From positions 19,687-83,686 of the forward strand of contig JBKQHO010000015.1 in NCBI GenBank assembly GCA_052267165.1: 64,000 bases of DNA, written 5' to 3'. Of this stretch, positions 50,799 to 59,161 are shown one piece after another; the stretch's first letter is position 1; each line of letters starts with the position of its first letter. The notes below the pieces were generated by a model. That model was not told where the DNA came from and made no database searches. It was given only the letters and a program-made list of their open reading frames with translations. Both the position numbers and the translations under genes were made by a program. The DNA is from CAWICD01 sp052267165. GTDB taxonomy: Bacteria; Vulcanimicrobiota; Vulcanimicrobiia; Vulcanimicrobiales; Vulcanimicrobiaceae.

Positions 50799-52370
50799 AT
50801 GTCGATGCCACATGTTAGATGGATTTCGGGGCCTCTGGCAAGGCGCCGAGAGATGCCGCATTTTCGGGAGAACACAGCCTTGCACGAACGTTCCTCGTCG
50901 TCCTCACTCGCGCGCGCCGATGCGCCCGGCAAGAATCCGCGCAAGCTCGAGCCCAACGGCGTTCTGGCCGTGTCGGAGCGGAACATCCGGAGTCAAGAAG
51001 AGCGCTCCGGGGTCAGCCTGTATGCTCGCTTGCCGATCTCCCCGAAGGACGTTTCGGAAGTAGCCGGAACTTTGGCGCGAGCGATCGGTGCCGGGATCAC
51101 CGCGAATGGCGGGTCACTGAGCGCCGAGATAGTCTCGGCCGGAGAGTTCGCGCGGTTAGAAGTCGTGCCGGGAATCGCGGAAAGTGCCCCGCCCGAGATC
51201 ACCCGTCTGCTCGGAAGCGCTCCCGGCGGGCATCTTCGGATCGAAGCGGTAGTTCACCCGGCGGAGCCCGAGGCGGCGCGGCGGGCTGAAATCCTGCTCA
51301 CGTCGTGCGCCGCCGATCTCGCGCTTCGTTGCACCGGACTTGTCCGCGACGATCTCGGCTTCGTCTACGATCCGGTCGAGTTGGATGCGATCGGAAAACG
51401 AAGCGGCTCACGCGACGAGTCGTTCGCGTATCTCGCCGCGCTTGCGCTGCGCGACATGCACCCCGCTGAGCCTTCGGATTACGGCGACCCTCCGCTCTCG
51501 AGCGTCGAGCGGCTGGCAGCACCCACTCTACCCTTTCCCGATCTCGCGGCGACACATGCTCTCGTGTTCGCGGCCTCCGGTCCGCGTCTTCCGCTCGTTG
51601 ATCTGACTCGCATCGTCATGGCTGCCTCCGGCGATGCACGCGCGAATCCGGGGCGCCGTCCCGTTCTCGCGTTCGCGCCGGCGCTCGAGGACACGGAGCG
51701 GCGCGCATTGCATGCGATCGGCGTCGAGAGCGTCGACACCGTCGAGGCACTCGCACCCGCGGACGGCAGCGAGTTCGTCTCGGACGATTCACACCGGCTA
51801 CGCGAAAGGCCGCAGCGCGACGAGTTGATGCTGTTCTCGCCCTTGCCGGTCGACGTCCAGCGCGCTCGCGACGTCCTCGAAGGCCTCATGATCGATCTGC
51901 GCGAATCGCCCGCGGCCGAGGATGCTTCGATGCCACGCTCGATGCGGTGCATCGCGGAAGATCCGTCGGTCGTTCCGGGCTTCCCAATCGCCATCGGTAC
52001 GTTCGACTTCCCGCATGCGAGCGTCGACGTGTACCACCTCGATCTGGGCACGGCGCACCCGGTCCTGAGGGCGTCTGTAGGCGACCGCGTCGATATTGCC
52101 GCGGTCCTGGGAGCTGCGCCGAGGAGTGTCACGATCGTCGAGCTGGCGCAGACCGACGACGGCGGCGACCGCGACTTCTTGCGCGCCGACGCGTTCTCCG
52201 TGGCGATCGCGCAGGCATATCTCGCGGCGACGCGCGCGCTCGCGGCGGATGCGATGGGTACCCTCTTTGGCCCCGACGAGCTGACGAGGCTCGTGAGCGC
52301 TCGGCAGGGACGATCGCAGTCGTGGAGCGCTCGTGTGGCGCGCATGCGGCTGAACGCCCGCACTTCGTAA
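50799..52370 (+). CDS. Uncharacterised protein, first gene of an atypical two-gene island
   Basis: 523 residues as drawn. The start is uncertain: ATG at 50853 (PHFRENTALHERSSSSS) or later starts are possible, since the first 60 residues are disordered and Arg/Ser-rich. Two halves seem related. Each opens with a short strand plus L-P and a helix (SLYARLPISPKDVSEVAGTL near 73 and LMLFSPLPVDVQRARDVLEG near 345), suggesting a tandem domain. The C-terminus is helical (AIAQAYLAATRALAADAMGT). No membrane segment, signal peptide or known catalytic motif was seen. It is followed 18 bases later by the second unknown gene. Confidence 0.6.
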   Translation: MSMPHVRWISGPLARRREMPHFRENTALHERSSSSSLARADAPGKNPRKLEPNGVLAVSERNIRSQEERSGVSLYARLPISPKDVSEVAGTLARAIGAGITANGGSLSAEIVSAGEFARLEVVPGIAESAPPEITRLLGSAPGGHLRIEAVVHPAEPEAARRAEILLTSCAADLALRCTGLVRDDLGFVYDPVELDAIGKRSGSRDESFAYLAALALRDMHPAEPSDYGDPPLSSVERLAAPTLPFPDLAATHALVFAASGPRLPLVDLTRIVMAASGDARANPGRRPVLAFAPALEDTERRALHAIGVESVDTVEALAPADGSEFVSDDSHRLRERPQRDELMLFSPLPVDVQRARDVLEGLMIDLRESPAAEDASMPRSMRCIAEDPSVVPGFPIAIGTFDFPHASVDVYHLDLGTAHPVLRASVGDRVDIAAVLGAAPRSVTIVELAQTDDGGDRDFLRADAFSVAIAQAYLAATRALAADAMGTLFGPDELTRLVSARQGRSQSWSARVARMRLNARTS

Positions 52371-52388
52371 AACGAAAGGTATCGTCAA

Positions 52389-53792
52389 ATGCAGTTCGGA
52401 CGTCGGTTTTCGGTTACGGTTGGTCGATCCTCAAAATCCAGCGAATCGTGGAGGAAATCCACTCAGCTGACTACCTTGCAGTCGAGCGGGCCAAAGATCA
52501 ATTTTCAAGTGCTCTCTCGCCAGCGCTTTTCCACCGGTGCGGACGCGCCGAACCAAGGCGTACCCCAGGCGACGTTTAAAGATCTTAAGACGACTACCCA
52601 GACTTTGCAACCTTTCAAAGACCTCACCGAGGCGGCGAAGAAGCCAAAGGTCGTTTCTGTGCCGGCCGTCAACGACGCTGCGAAGTCGCTCAAAGACTAT
52701 TCAGACTTTGCCACCCCCCTCCGTAGGTCGACGTCGATGTCCTTCCAGCGCGTGCCGAACGTCGTGAGCGATTCGCTTCAGCTACGCCAAATGTCGACGA
52801 CGAAGGAAGACTCCGGGAACGACTGGGACAAGGTGGGCAGTCTGATCAACGGCAAGCCGGGCAAGGTCACGATGTCGGATATTCGTGAGCTCGCTCGTGA
52901 CCCCGAGAAGCTCAACGGCCTCTTCGAGAAAATCGCCAATGGTTCCGAAGAGAAAGGAAGCGTTTATAATAGCCCTCCGATGCTCTTCCCGAGCGATGGA
53001 CACGCGTACGTCGTTTTCAAGAAGATCAAGTTGAAACCGGAGGAACTCGAGAAGCTGGAGAATGCGGGCCCGCTGAACGGGCAAATTCTCAAGGCGTTTC
53101 CGAACGGTTCGAAGGTGCTGGAGCACGGTAAGAGCGCCGACCGCGTACAGCTCGGCGTCAAGTCGGAGATCATCGTCTCGGAAAAAGGCTCGTATCAGGC
53201 CGGCGACGGAAAGCGAGTTGACAAGCATCTCGCGTCGACTACGTCGGAGCACCCACTCGACGGCGACGCCCTGCACGCGGCACGTATCGATAAGACGAGA
53301 GGTGAGGTCACGATCCTCATCGCAGGTGCCGGCCGCAGCAAAGTGCCGGGCGTTGATCGTCAGAACAATCTCGGTGCCGAAAAGCTTTGGCATACCGTCG
53401 GCGAAATAGCGGTCGCGTCCGCCCTGGATCCGGATAAGTATCAGGACTCCCTTTCGGCTGCTACCAAGAAGAACTATGAAGACCTCAATTGGACCGACCG
53501 TAGGCTGTCAAGTAAGGTCATGAGCGTGCGCCAGGCTTTCGGGCCAACCACCGCGGAGACCGTTGAGTCGATGGAAAAAGACTCCGCCGACGCCAAGAGA
53601 AGCCGCGAAAGTCAACCGACGAACAGCCTCAAGAAGGCCTTGGCGTCTACTGGACTAGGCGCGAGCACATCTGCAAGCAAAAGCGAGCTTATTGGCGCGA
53701 ACTCCTCAAAGCAAGATCAAGCTGATCGCAGTAAGGAAGGGAAGATCAAAGAGGTCCGCACGGACGAAAAAATGCCTCAGCAAAAGCGCTAG
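52389..53792 (+). CDS. Uncharacterised hydrophilic protein, second gene of the island
   Basis: 467 residues, ATG with GAAAGG upstream. It has no hydrophobic segment. The N-terminal 130 residues are Ser/Thr/Lys/Arg-rich and low in acidic residues (SVTVGRSSKSSESWRKSTQL). A probable folded core runs about 140-390 (DWDKVGSLINGKPGKVTMSD, HAYVVFKKIKLKPEELEKLE, EVTILIAGAGRSKVPGVDRQ). The tail is Lys/Ser/Glu-rich (SSKQDQADRSKEGKIKEVRT). Codon use is more AT-rich than its neighbours. It does not match a family I know. The layout would suit a secreted effector or structural protein with the upstream gene as partner, but this is conjecture. Confidence 0.6.
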   Translation: MQFGRRFSVTVGRSSKSSESWRKSTQLTTLQSSGPKINFQVLSRQRFSTGADAPNQGVPQATFKDLKTTTQTLQPFKDLTEAAKKPKVVSVPAVNDAAKSLKDYSDFATPLRRSTSMSFQRVPNVVSDSLQLRQMSTTKEDSGNDWDKVGSLINGKPGKVTMSDIRELARDPEKLNGLFEKIANGSEEKGSVYNSPPMLFPSDGHAYVVFKKIKLKPEELEKLENAGPLNGQILKAFPNGSKVLEHGKSADRVQLGVKSEIIVSEKGSYQAGDGKRVDKHLASTTSEHPLDGDALHAARIDKTRGEVTILIAGAGRSKVPGVDRQNNLGAEKLWHTVGEIAVASALDPDKYQDSLSAATKKNYEDLNWTDRRLSSKVMSVRQAFGPTTAETVESMEKDSADAKRSRESQPTNSLKKALASTGLGASTSASKSELIGANSSKQDQADRSKEGKIKEVRTDEKMPQQKR

Positions 53793-53800
53793 CAGAAGTC

Positions 53801-53840
53801 GCGGGAGGCCGCGGGCATCGCTCCGCCCGAGGCCTCCCGC
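53801..53840. terminator. 10-bp hairpin closing the unknown island
   Basis: GCGGGAGGCC (53801-53810) and GGCCTCCCGC (53831-53840) pair perfectly around a 20-base loop, beginning 8 bases after the stop of the second island gene. There is no U-run on either strand, so termination would need Rho. It could also be a boundary structure of the island. Confidence 0.45.
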
Positions 53841-53991
53841 GTCATGGGGTCATGTCCCGCAAAGCGGAACCGCGCTTCCAACAGCGCCCTTTTCTCGTCA
53901 CCGATATGCTCGGAGTTCAAGGCGGGCGCCGGAGAAAATCTACAACTGAAACGATTTTCGGCCTGCGCCGCACCCGTTTTCGCGCATCGAG

Positions 53992-54618
53992 TTAGAGCCG
54001 GTAGAGCAGACGTATTTTCGGCGCGACGGCGTAGTTGAGCTGGCAAAGGACGATGAAGGCGATGCTCCAGTAGGTATTGATGACGCACAGCAGCGCGCCG
54101 AAAGCGTAGAGCGCTTGCGCGACGTAGATGCGGCGTTTGATCGCTTTGTGCACTTGCGGCGGCGTGTCGTTCTTGAGGAGGCCGGCATGGACGGCATATT
54201 GCCAGGTGCACCATACTCCGACGCCAAGCAGCAGAATGTTCAACCAGTAGACGACCAGCGCGGTCCGGTACGTGATGAACTGGGCGAGCAACGCGGTCGA
54301 GAACGGCGTGAGCGAGACCGTCAGCAAGAAGGCGATGCTGATCCAGGCCAGGTTGCGGTCGCCGCGCTCGAAATACGTGAGCTGCGTCTGCTGCCCCACC
54401 CAAAAGATGCCGAGCGTCAAGAAGGTCATCGCATACGGGATCAGCCGCGGCGCCAGGACTCCGAGCGCTCGCCACAGATCCTGCTCGCTATGGACCGACT
54501 CGAGCGGAGGAACGCGTATGTCGAGCACCAGCAACGTCATGGCGACCGAGAAGAGGCCGTCGCTGAGGGCCGCGAGCCGGTCGAGGCTCTGACCCGCGAT
54601 GATGTTATACTTGGTCAT
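53992..54618 (-). CDS. TMEM175/DUF1211-type ion channel protein
   Basis: 208 residues with about six membrane helices. The signature RLAALSDGLFSVAMTLLVLD near residues 11-30 is the R-x-x-x-FSDG-type first helix of the TMEM175 family, which lines a potassium-selective pore. Other helices include LIPYAMTFLTLGIFWVGQQT and LVVYWLNILLLGVGVWCTWQ. It probably forms a tetrameric K+-permeable channel in the inner membrane. ATG at 54618 has GGAGA eight bases upstream. Confidence 0.85.
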   Translation of the reverse strand: MTKYNIIAGQSLDRLAALSDGLFSVAMTLLVLDIRVPPLESVHSEQDLWRALGVLAPRLIPYAMTFLTLGIFWVGQQTQLTYFERGDRNLAWISIAFLLTVSLTPFSTALLAQFITYRTALVVYWLNILLLGVGVWCTWQYAVHAGLLKNDTPPQVHKAIKRRIYVAQALYAFGALLCVINTYWSIAFIVLCQLNYAVAPKIRLLYRL

Positions 54619-54818
54619 GCCAGTCGTCTCCAAACCGAACGTCGCGCGTCGACGCCCTATAGGCACTGGAGAATACGCAATCGGAGATGAGCCTTCCGGC
54701 CGGCGAACCTGCGCTCCCGTGACGACGATGCGCGTCGAGCGGTCTCTAGCGACGAGCTCCGTCGGACGAGCCGAACGCGCGCTGCGATCCTCCGCTGGGC
54801 GCGCCGGCGCCTAAAACG

Positions 54819-55613
54819 TCACTCTTTGTCAGGCGGCGGATCGGGCCACATGCCCATGGCGTGAAAGCCCGAGTCGACGAAGTGGACGTCGCCGGTGACG
54901 ACGCGCGAGAGATCAGAGGCGAGGTAGACGGCCGTATTGCCGACGTCCTCGGGCGTGACGTTGCGCCGCAGGGGCGCGGCCGCTGCGACCCGGTCGAGAA
55001 TCTGCTTGAAGCCGCGAACCTGGCGCGAGCTTGCGGTCGAGATTGGCCCCGCCGAGATCGCATTGACGCGAATGCCGCGCTCGCCGAGATCGTAGGCCAG
55101 GTATCGGACGATCGACTCGAGGGCGCCTTTGGCGATGCCTGCGAGGTTGTAATTGGGCACGATTGCGGTTCCGCCGAGATACGTCATCGCCATGATGCTC
55201 GCGCCGTCGTTGAGCACGTCGACCAATGCGTTGGTCAGCGCGATCAGCGAATAGGACGAGATGTCGAGCGCCAGCGCGAATCCGTCGCGTGAAGTCGTGT
55301 AGACCTTGCCCTGCAAATCCTCTTTGTTCGTGTAGGCGATCGAGTGGACCAGCGTGTCGAGGCGTCCGAAATCGCGCCGGAGCGATTCGGCGAGCGCCGC
55401 CAGCTCCGCGTCGTCGCGGACATCGCACGGATAGACGGGGGATCCGCCCAGGTCCGCGGCCAGCTTCTCGACCTCGTCGCGAACGCGCTCGCCCTGATAC
55501 ACGAACGCAAGCCGAGCGCCGTGCGCATGGAGCACACGCGCGATTCCGGTCGCGATCGACCAGCGATTTGCCACGCCCGTGATAAGGGCGGTCTTACCGT
55601 CTAAGAGTGCCAC
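54819..55613 (-). CDS. fabI: Enoyl-[acyl-carrier-protein] reductase (NADH)
   Basis: 264 residues from GTG with an AAGGAA ribosome site. DGKTALITGVANRWSIATGI is the FabI-type dinucleotide loop. SIAYTNKEDLQGKV holds the first site region and TYLGGTAIVPNYNLAGIAKG gives the Y-x6-K catalytic pair. AISAGPISTASSRQVRGF and GDVHFVDSGFHAMGM end it. It performs the last reduction in each fatty-acid elongation cycle. It is downstream of the PfaD-like gene on the same strand, separated by 46 bases. Confidence 0.94.
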   Translation of the reverse strand: MALLDGKTALITGVANRWSIATGIARVLHAHGARLAFVYQGERVRDEVEKLAADLGGSPVYPCDVRDDAELAALAESLRRDFGRLDTLVHSIAYTNKEDLQGKVYTTSRDGFALALDISSYSLIALTNALVDVLNDGASIMAMTYLGGTAIVPNYNLAGIAKGALESIVRYLAYDLGERGIRVNAISAGPISTASSRQVRGFKQILDRVAAAAPLRRNVTPEDVGNTAVYLASDLSRVVTGDVHFVDSGFHAMGMWPDPPPDKE

Positions 55614-55659
55614 AGAATTCCTTATGATACGAGCGTTGCTCGAGAGCCTTGCGGCGCTC

Positions 55660-57084
55660 TCACGATTCGTTAAGCAGCGTCTTAACGACGTCGGCGGCCG
55701 TATAAATCAAGCCTTCCTCGGGCAAGAAGCGCGTTACCTTCGGTAAGTCGTCACCCGAAGTCACGATCCCCTGCTCGACGATCTTGCCCTTACGTTCTTG
55801 AGGCTGCCCGATCGTCGCCAGCAGCGCGTTGCAGATACACTTGCGGCCCTCGGTGTTCTCGACTTTTCCACCTTTCGAAACGTAAACGTTGACGGGCTCC
55901 GCCGGACAGCGATAATCGATCGAGCCCGCGGGCGTGCGGTACGCTTCGCGCAAATAGCCGAGATCGCAGATGCGCGGCCGCGCGTGATACACGTCATCTT
56001 CGGAAAGCGTGCCCTCGAGCTGCGCGACCTTGAACGGGAAACTCGTAGGCGAGGCTAAGGCGTCGGTCACGACATGCGCCTCACCGGCGCGTGCGGCTTC
56101 CAGGAGTGCCGTCTTGTAATCGTCGCGCATTCCCGACTCCGCGCAGAACGCGAAGGCCGTGCCGACCTGCACGCCCGCGGCTCCGGCGGTTAAGGCCTCT
56201 TGCAGCCCCTCGGGCGTGCCGTAACCGCCGGCGAGCCAGAACGGCTTGCCGAGCTCGCGAATCTTCTCGAGGTCGACGCGGTCGCGCTCGCCGTAAACGG
56301 GCTCGTTGTTCTCGTCGAGCTGCAGCTTGCCGCGCGGCGGCGCGTTGTGACCGCCCGCCGTCGGACCCTCGATGATGAACCCGTCGACGCGACCGTCGGT
56401 CTTCTTCAGCATAGAAGTTGCCAGCACGTTGGAAGCGACGATCGCCAAGAACTTCGGGCGCTCCAGCGGCGGCAGGTCGTGCTCCATGAAATCGCGCGGC
56501 ACGAAGTGCATCGTCGTGTCGTCGCCCTCTTGCGAGCCGATGACCGTCAACGGATACATCGCGGGCTCGTGCTTGACCAGACGATCGAGCACGTCGGGGA
56601 TCTTGATCGGGATGCCGGCTCCCATCAAGATATAGCCGACGCCGGCTAACAGCGCTCCATAGATCGAGGGCAGGTGCGGAAACTGAATCTTCTCGAGATA
56701 GTTGATCCCGACCGGATTGTCGTGTCCTTCGCGCGCGAGCGAGATCTCGACGAAGTTCGAGGCGATGCACAGCTCGTGAATTTCGCGCGGGCCGTCTTTG
56801 ACGTGCATCGGCAGCCGTTGGTACGAGCTCCCTTTCGGCTTGCCGCCCGGCACGTAGAACGCGTTCCAAATTCGTTCGGCCATCTCGCGAAACGGAAAGC
56901 GGTCGAGGGCGCGGCGCATGTGCCCTCCCGGGTCGCCGTCCTGCAGACGCCTGGCGAGAATTTGGTCGAGTGCCGTGCCCGAGACGACGCCCAGTTGACC
57001 GAGCAGCGATACAGCATGCGCGAGACGCCACGAGGAAACCCCTGCGCCCATTCCGCCCTGGATGATCCTTGGCCAACCACTCAT
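55660..57084 (-). CDS. PfaD-like FMN oxidoreductase (nitronate monooxygenase family)
   Basis: 474 residues forming an FMN TIM barrel. IIQGGMGAGVSSWRLAHAVS opens it, GPTAGGHNAPPRGKLQL is the phosphate-binding strand, and FWLAGGYGTPEGLQEALTAG and GAAGVQVGTAFAFCAESGMR follow. Its length and C-terminal Cys-containing region (YRCPAEPVNVYVSKGG, GRKCICNALLATIG) match PfaD-type enoyl reductases of polyunsaturated-lipid synthases more than 2-nitropropane dioxygenase. No pfa synthase is nearby. Next to fabI, a role in fatty-acid reduction is plausible but unproven. Confidence 0.8.
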   Translation of the reverse strand: MSGWPRIIQGGMGAGVSSWRLAHAVSLLGQLGVVSGTALDQILARRLQDGDPGGHMRRALDRFPFREMAERIWNAFYVPGGKPKGSSYQRLPMHVKDGPREIHELCIASNFVEISLAREGHDNPVGINYLEKIQFPHLPSIYGALLAGVGYILMGAGIPIKIPDVLDRLVKHEPAMYPLTVIGSQEGDDTTMHFVPRDFMEHDLPPLERPKFLAIVASNVLATSMLKKTDGRVDGFIIEGPTAGGHNAPPRGKLQLDENNEPVYGERDRVDLEKIRELGKPFWLAGGYGTPEGLQEALTAGAAGVQVGTAFAFCAESGMRDDYKTALLEAARAGEAHVVTDALASPTSFPFKVAQLEGTLSEDDVYHARPRICDLGYLREAYRTPAGSIDYRCPAEPVNVYVSKGGKVENTEGRKCICNALLATIGQPQERKGKIVEQGIVTSGDDLPKVTRFLPEEGLIYTAADVVKTLLNES

Positions 57085-57135
57085 CTCACGCAGTATCTCA
57101 CACGCGGTGCCGATGGGCTACATGGCCGCTCGAAA

Positions 57136-58042
57136 CTATGCAAGTTTACCACTCTGGCTTTCGAGCAATGCCCACGCAGTTTCGTCGAACTCGTCCTTCC
57201 AACGCTTGTAAAAGTCGCCGAGCCTGGCCCGGAAAGTCGACTTGTCCGCCGTGTTGAGCGTCATGCCTCGGCGCCCGAGCTTGTCGGCGAGCGAGGCGTT
57301 GCGCAACGCAGTGTCCGCGCGCGGCAACACGGCGTACTTCGCGGCGTTGCGCTCGACCACCGACTGGACCGAGGCCGGAAGCGCTTTCCACGCATCGGGG
57401 TTTCCGAGCAGCCAGAAAGCGGACCACATGTGGTTGGTCACGCTCAAATACTTCTGCACCTCGTACAGACGCGCCGAGTCGATGACGGCGAATGGATTCA
57501 CCTCGCTGAAATCGATCGGAGTCGGGGCTGCGCCGCGCGAGTTGGAAGGGATCGACCCAGAGCTTGCCGGCGGGCGTGCCAATCTTCATGCCGTCGAGCT
57601 CGGCCGCGGTGCGGATCTGATGCGTGCTCGTCGTGATCTGGCGCATCCCGTTCTCCCACACCTTGGGGAAAGCGAAGAGGCCCTTCGCTTCGATATCCTG
57701 ACGGACGTACGCTCCGAGCGAGCCGTCGAACGCCTTGAAGGCGTCGGCCGGGTCCTTGAGGGCGAAACCGACGCCTTGGATCGCGGCGACCGGCACGACC
57801 GATTGCAAGATGCCGCCGTCGAGCGTGCAGAATTGAATGGCACCGCAGCGCAGCTGCCCCAGCACCGCGGTATCGCCGCCGAGCTGGTTGTTGGGGTAGA
57901 CCTGCACGTCGAGCACGCCGCTGGTGAATTGCGCCGCTTTCGCCGGAGCGCGCACGAAGCCGATCGTCGCCGATGCCGCGGCGCTCGTAACCGAAAAGCG
58001 CTTGCGCGAGAGATGATTGCTCACTCCACGGGGCTCCTTCAA
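57136..58042 (-). pseudogene. Decayed TRAP-transporter substrate-binding protein (dctP-like)
   Basis: The 5' frame keeps a twin-arginine-like signal (SRKRFSVTSAAAS), VYPNNQLGGDTAVLGQLRCG, GVGFALKDPADAFKAFDGSL and QITTSTHQIRTAAELDGMKI. After KLWVDPFQ the reading moves to another phase, which resumes as RGAAPTPIDFSEV and RLYEVQKYLSVTNHMWSAFW. Compared with intact DctP, about 30 residues are missing after AAQFT, one indel lies in 57527-57549, and about 13 residues are missing between FSEV and NPFAVID. No dctQ or dctM gene is adjacent. At least three lesions make function very unlikely. Confidence 0.85.
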
Positions 58043-58043
58043 A

Positions 58044-58769
58044 TCAATCCATCACCAGGCCGCCGTCGACCCTCAACGTCTCGCCGTTGACGTAGGAGGC
58101 GGCCGGCGAGATCAGCCATGCCACTGCTTCGGCGATTTCGATTGGATCGGCCGAGCGTCCCAGCAACGTTTGCCCTTCGACGCGCGCGCGCTGCCCGGCC
58201 CGTTCGAAGGCCGGTGCCAGCATCGGCGTGAGGACCGGGCCCGGCGCTACGCTGTTGACCGCAATCTCGCGTTCGGCCAAGACGCGCGCCGCGTTGCGCG
58301 TCAGCGCCAACACCGCGCCCTTGCTGGCGGCGTAAGCAGCCGTTCCGGACAGGCCTCCACCGCGTTTGCCCGCGATGCTCGCGATCGTGCAGATCCGCGA
58401 GCCGGGCCGCATCCGCTTTGCAGCTTCCCGAATGCACAGAAACGTACCGACGACGTTGACGTCGTGCACGCGGCGGAACGTCGCCGCGTCGAGGTCGAAA
58501 AACGGCGTCATGTCGACGACGCCCGCCGAGGTGACCAGCGCATCGATCCGGCCGAGCAATCCGGCGGCGCGCTCGAACAGCTCGATGACCGAAGCCTCGT
58601 CGGTCACGTCGGCGCCGGCGGCCATGGCACCGATCGCGTCGGCTACGCCGCGGGCACCCACTTCATCGCGATCGGCGACGACCAAGCGATACCCGTCCCG
58701 CGCAAGCACCTCGCAGGTCGCTTTGCCGATGCCGCTAGCACCGCCGGTGACGATCGCCGTGCGAGGCAC
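58044..58769 (-). CDS. Short-chain dehydrogenase/reductase
   Basis: 241 residues from GTG. AIVTGGASGIGKATCEVLAR is the TGxxxGIG cofactor loop and LVVADRDEVGARG suggests NAD(H) through its Asp. LVTSAGVVDMTPFF is a variant of NNAG. ICTIASIAGKRGGG with AAYAASKGAVLALTRN gives Ser and Y-x3-K, and VNSVAPGPVLTPM follows. All catalytic residues are present. The substrate is unknown. It ends just before the dctP pseudogene and was probably once cotranscribed with it. Confidence 0.9.
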   Translation of the reverse strand: MPRTAIVTGGASGIGKATCEVLARDGYRLVVADRDEVGARGVADAIGAMAAGADVTDEASVIELFERAAGLLGRIDALVTSAGVVDMTPFFDLDAATFRRVHDVNVVGTFLCIREAAKRMRPGSRICTIASIAGKRGGGLSGTAAYAASKGAVLALTRNAARVLAEREIAVNSVAPGPVLTPMLAPAFERAGQRARVEGQTLLGRSADPIEIAEAVAWLISPAASYVNGETLRVDGGLVMD

Positions 58770-58988
58770 AACGACGATCCCGGCTGGGTCGTCAGCGAGC
58801 ACAGTGTTGCCCGCGGTACGCCGACACGCCGTCGAAACGGAGTTCCAAGAAAAACACGCCTCAGCAAAGTTTCGGCTACGCAACCGAAGCCCTTCGGCCG
58901 ACGGCCTGTCTAGTAAAAAATTACATATATATGCAAATGAAACCCATTGGGGCCAATTCGCGTTATACATGCGAAGGAGGGGTTCACC

Positions 58989-59153
58989 GTGTACGAATTC
59001 CCCGACGATCGAGACGCATCGAGCGCTTTTGGGCTCTTGGACGCGCTCTGGGCGGAGCGAATCCGCCTCAACGACGCCACCCAAAACCCCGCGCATCCCG
59101 AAGAGCCCGCGCCCCGTCGCCGCGACGAAACGCCGGAGCGCGGCCAGGCCTAG
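58989..59153 (+). CDS. Small acidic/polar protein of 54 residues
   Basis: A GTG start is preceded by GAAGGAGGGG at ideal spacing, one of the strongest ribosome sites in the window. The peptide (YEFPDDRDASSAFGLLDALW, then AERIRLNDATQ) has one short amphipathic helix and a Pro/Glu/Arg tail (PEEPAPRRRDETPERGQ). An AT-rich stretch (58915-58935) lies 50-70 bases upstream as a likely promoter. It converges on the DHA2 transporter gene. Function unknown. Confidence 0.55.
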   Translation: MYEFPDDRDASSAFGLLDALWAERIRLNDATQNPAHPEEPAPRRRDETPERGQA

Positions 59154-59161
59154 AGCGAACC

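Noticed and set aside
53801..53840. Classic Rho-independent terminator after the unknown island
   Set aside because: The hairpin is perfect but no U-run follows on either strand, so it is listed only as a low-confidence terminator-like structure.
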